This document shows, in pieces, positions 62,852-64,000 of a stretch of DNA of 64,000 nt (position 1 is the stretch's first letter; every line of letters begins with the position of its first letter). The notes beneath the pieces were generated by a model. That model saw only the letters and a list, made by a program, of their open reading frames with translations. It had not been told where the DNA came from and searched no databases. Source of the DNA: Trichoplax adhaerens (taxonomy: Eukaryota > Placozoa > Uniplacotomia > Trichoplacea > Trichoplacidae); NCBI RefSeq assembly GCF_000150275.1, contig NW_002060946.1:2127454-2191453 (forward strand), given 5' to 3'. The translations under genes and the position numbers were made by a program.

Positions 62852-64000
62852 TTAGACGATTGCAGGAGAAGAATTCTTGCGATCTTGCACAGTTCCACGA
62901 GAATAGAAAGTTTGATGAAACTGAAGACAGGGATGTAAAGTTTTACCTCTACTGTAAAAGAAATTGTATCCCAAGATGTAATCTAATATATATTTCTTTA
63001 ATACTTGTTGCTTTTGGCTCTCGCTCAAGTCTTTGCTGGTAAAGTAAGACATACTTGACATCATGGTGACAAAGGATAAAATAGTTCCTGATAGAGCATT
63101 ACTTAATGAATTGATGTTGTTGATGATATTAAAGGAAGCTACAGCCGTTATAAAGCATCCCCCAATAGTGGCTATCGCAATAATGCGACTTAGTAGTTGG
63201 CCAAAGCTTGTTGCTAATCCAGATGCTTGGTAACTAAGATAGTTATAAAACTCGATAGGAATACCCACATCAGTAAGTTCACCTTCTTCATCGTGTAGAT
63301 CATAATAGAACGGTTTCAAATTGAATTGTAGGGTATGCAATTGTTGATGACTTAATTCTTCTTCAATTTTATAACGTAAATCGTTCAAATAATCATTAAA
63401 TTGTGAGAATTTAACGCTGTAAATTTTCTCGCCATTTCCATCGGTGCCATCCTGTCGAAATTTTACAACAATTGATTGCTGCTCGTATCGAAATTCTGTC
63501 TCACATTCTATTGTTAACAATTCTAATCGAGTTCGTATCATTTCACGAAGATTTTCTAGTCTTATCGGTAGATCGACCTCCACCCCTTTTGGAGTTACAA
63601 TAAATAAAATTTCCATACGTCCCGTATCTTCCGATAAATAATTATCCTCTTCCGATTTTATTTCTTCTTGTAATTCAAGAATAGCCTTCGATAAAGCTAT
63701 TTTATCACCAGAATAGGATTGTATTGCTTGTTTTGCAAAGTAAAGAAATGGAAAACCAGGAGCGAAGTATGATGAGAAGAAGTTGCTATGGGCTACAAGA
63801 AATGCTATTGATGTAATTAAAATTCTAACTATTAATTGTAACGTTGACCATATTAAAAACATTGACAAAACACAAAATAAGACAGAAATGACATAGAGTA
63901 TAGCTTTGATGATAGCTTTAGAATGAGGCACATGTTTGCTATGGCAGTGAAATTTTTTACATAATCGGTAGGCAATAATATCTGCTTTGCGGAATGCATA
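62852..64000 (-). CDS. Array copy C: exon 2, 3' part, of the same polytopic membrane protein family (cut by window edge)
   Basis: The frame is open from the edge (YAFRKADIIAYRLC) to the stop, 382 residues, matching residues from ~418 onward of copy B. The block VTPKGVEVDLPIRLENLRE, the two late helices with CFITAVASFNIINNI, and the tail GYNFFYSRGKTLHPCLQ are conserved. The link between module and late helices (YYDLHDEEGELTDVGIP) and the extreme C-terminus differ. It is clearly more divergent from A and B than they are from each other. The first exon would lie beyond the window. The GTG at 63929-63931 is not a start. Confidence 0.8.
   Translation of the reverse strand, partial: YAFRKADIIAYRLCKKFHCHSKHVPHSKAIIKAILYVISVLFCVLSMFLIWSTLQLIVRILITSIAFLVAHSNFFSSYFAPGFPFLYFAKQAIQSYSGDKIALSKAILELQEEIKSEEDNYLSEDTGRMEILFIVTPKGVEVDLPIRLENLREMIRTRLELLTIECETEFRYEQQSIVVKFRQDGTDGNGEKIYSVKFSQFNDYLNDLRYKIEEELSHQQLHTLQFNLKPFYYDLHDEEGELTDVGIPIEFYNYLSYQASGLATSFGQLLSRIIAIATIGGCFITAVASFNIINNINSLSNALSGTILSFVTMMSSMSYFTSKDLSESQKQQVLKKYILDYILGYNFFYSRGKTLHPCLQFHQTFYSRGTVQDRKNSSPAIV

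Noticed and set aside
1-64000. CRISPR arrays, bacterial operons, insertion sequences or phage genes
   Set aside because: No regular spacer-repeat structure, transposase or bacterial gene organisation found; gene structures are clearly eukaryotic.

Overview
The window looks like an animal nuclear genome. It is AT-rich and has no operons. It carries animal housekeeping genes split into many short exons by GT-AG introns. Dense introns, compact spacing and lineage-specific tandem genes suggest an early-branching animal, with a placozoan as my best guess. That placement is an inference from overall character, not from a marker gene. There are two assembly gaps, 33927-34043 and 52195-53087.

Left half (1-31 kb): conserved single genes. 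On the minus strand are ANAPC4 (26 short exons visible, 3' end beyond the left edge), GRAMD4 (17 exons, 567 residues reconstructed) and G6PD (11 exons, 507 residues reconstructed). All three models were rebuilt exon by exon, and their splice phases close. G6PD is divergent from a plus-strand, single-exon, membrane-anchored hexosaminidase D (HEXD) gene. A second intronless HEXD paralogue follows, then the minus-strand ubiquinone-synthesis gene COQ7 (3 exons). The intergenic spaces here are rich in TACAG/CTGTA pentamers that form palindromes such as TACTGTACAGTA, and one holds a ~250-bp foldback element.

Middle (31-50 kb): nearly gene-free, very AT-rich DNA with several worn two- or three-copy tandem duplications. 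It holds one plausible plus-strand gene of unknown function at 38591-39418 and a possible small exon after it.

Right end (50-64 kb): a head-to-tail, minus-strand array of a membrane-protein family I do not recognise. Each complete unit looks at first like two genes, a secreted Cys-rich protein followed by a polytopic membrane protein. A splice donor overlaps the stop of the first reading frame and an in-phase acceptor opens the second. I therefore read each unit as one two-exon gene encoding about 800 residues: signal peptide, ectodomain, membrane helix, further membrane helices, a conserved soluble module, membrane helices. Copies A (interrupted by a gap) and B share an almost identical internal ~580-bp stretch, which suggests gene conversion. 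Copy C runs off the right edge.

The left-half genes serve unrelated functions (cell cycle, ER/mitochondrial membrane, pentose phosphate pathway, glycoside hydrolysis, ubiquinone synthesis). Only the HEXD pair and the right-hand array are paralogous clusters.
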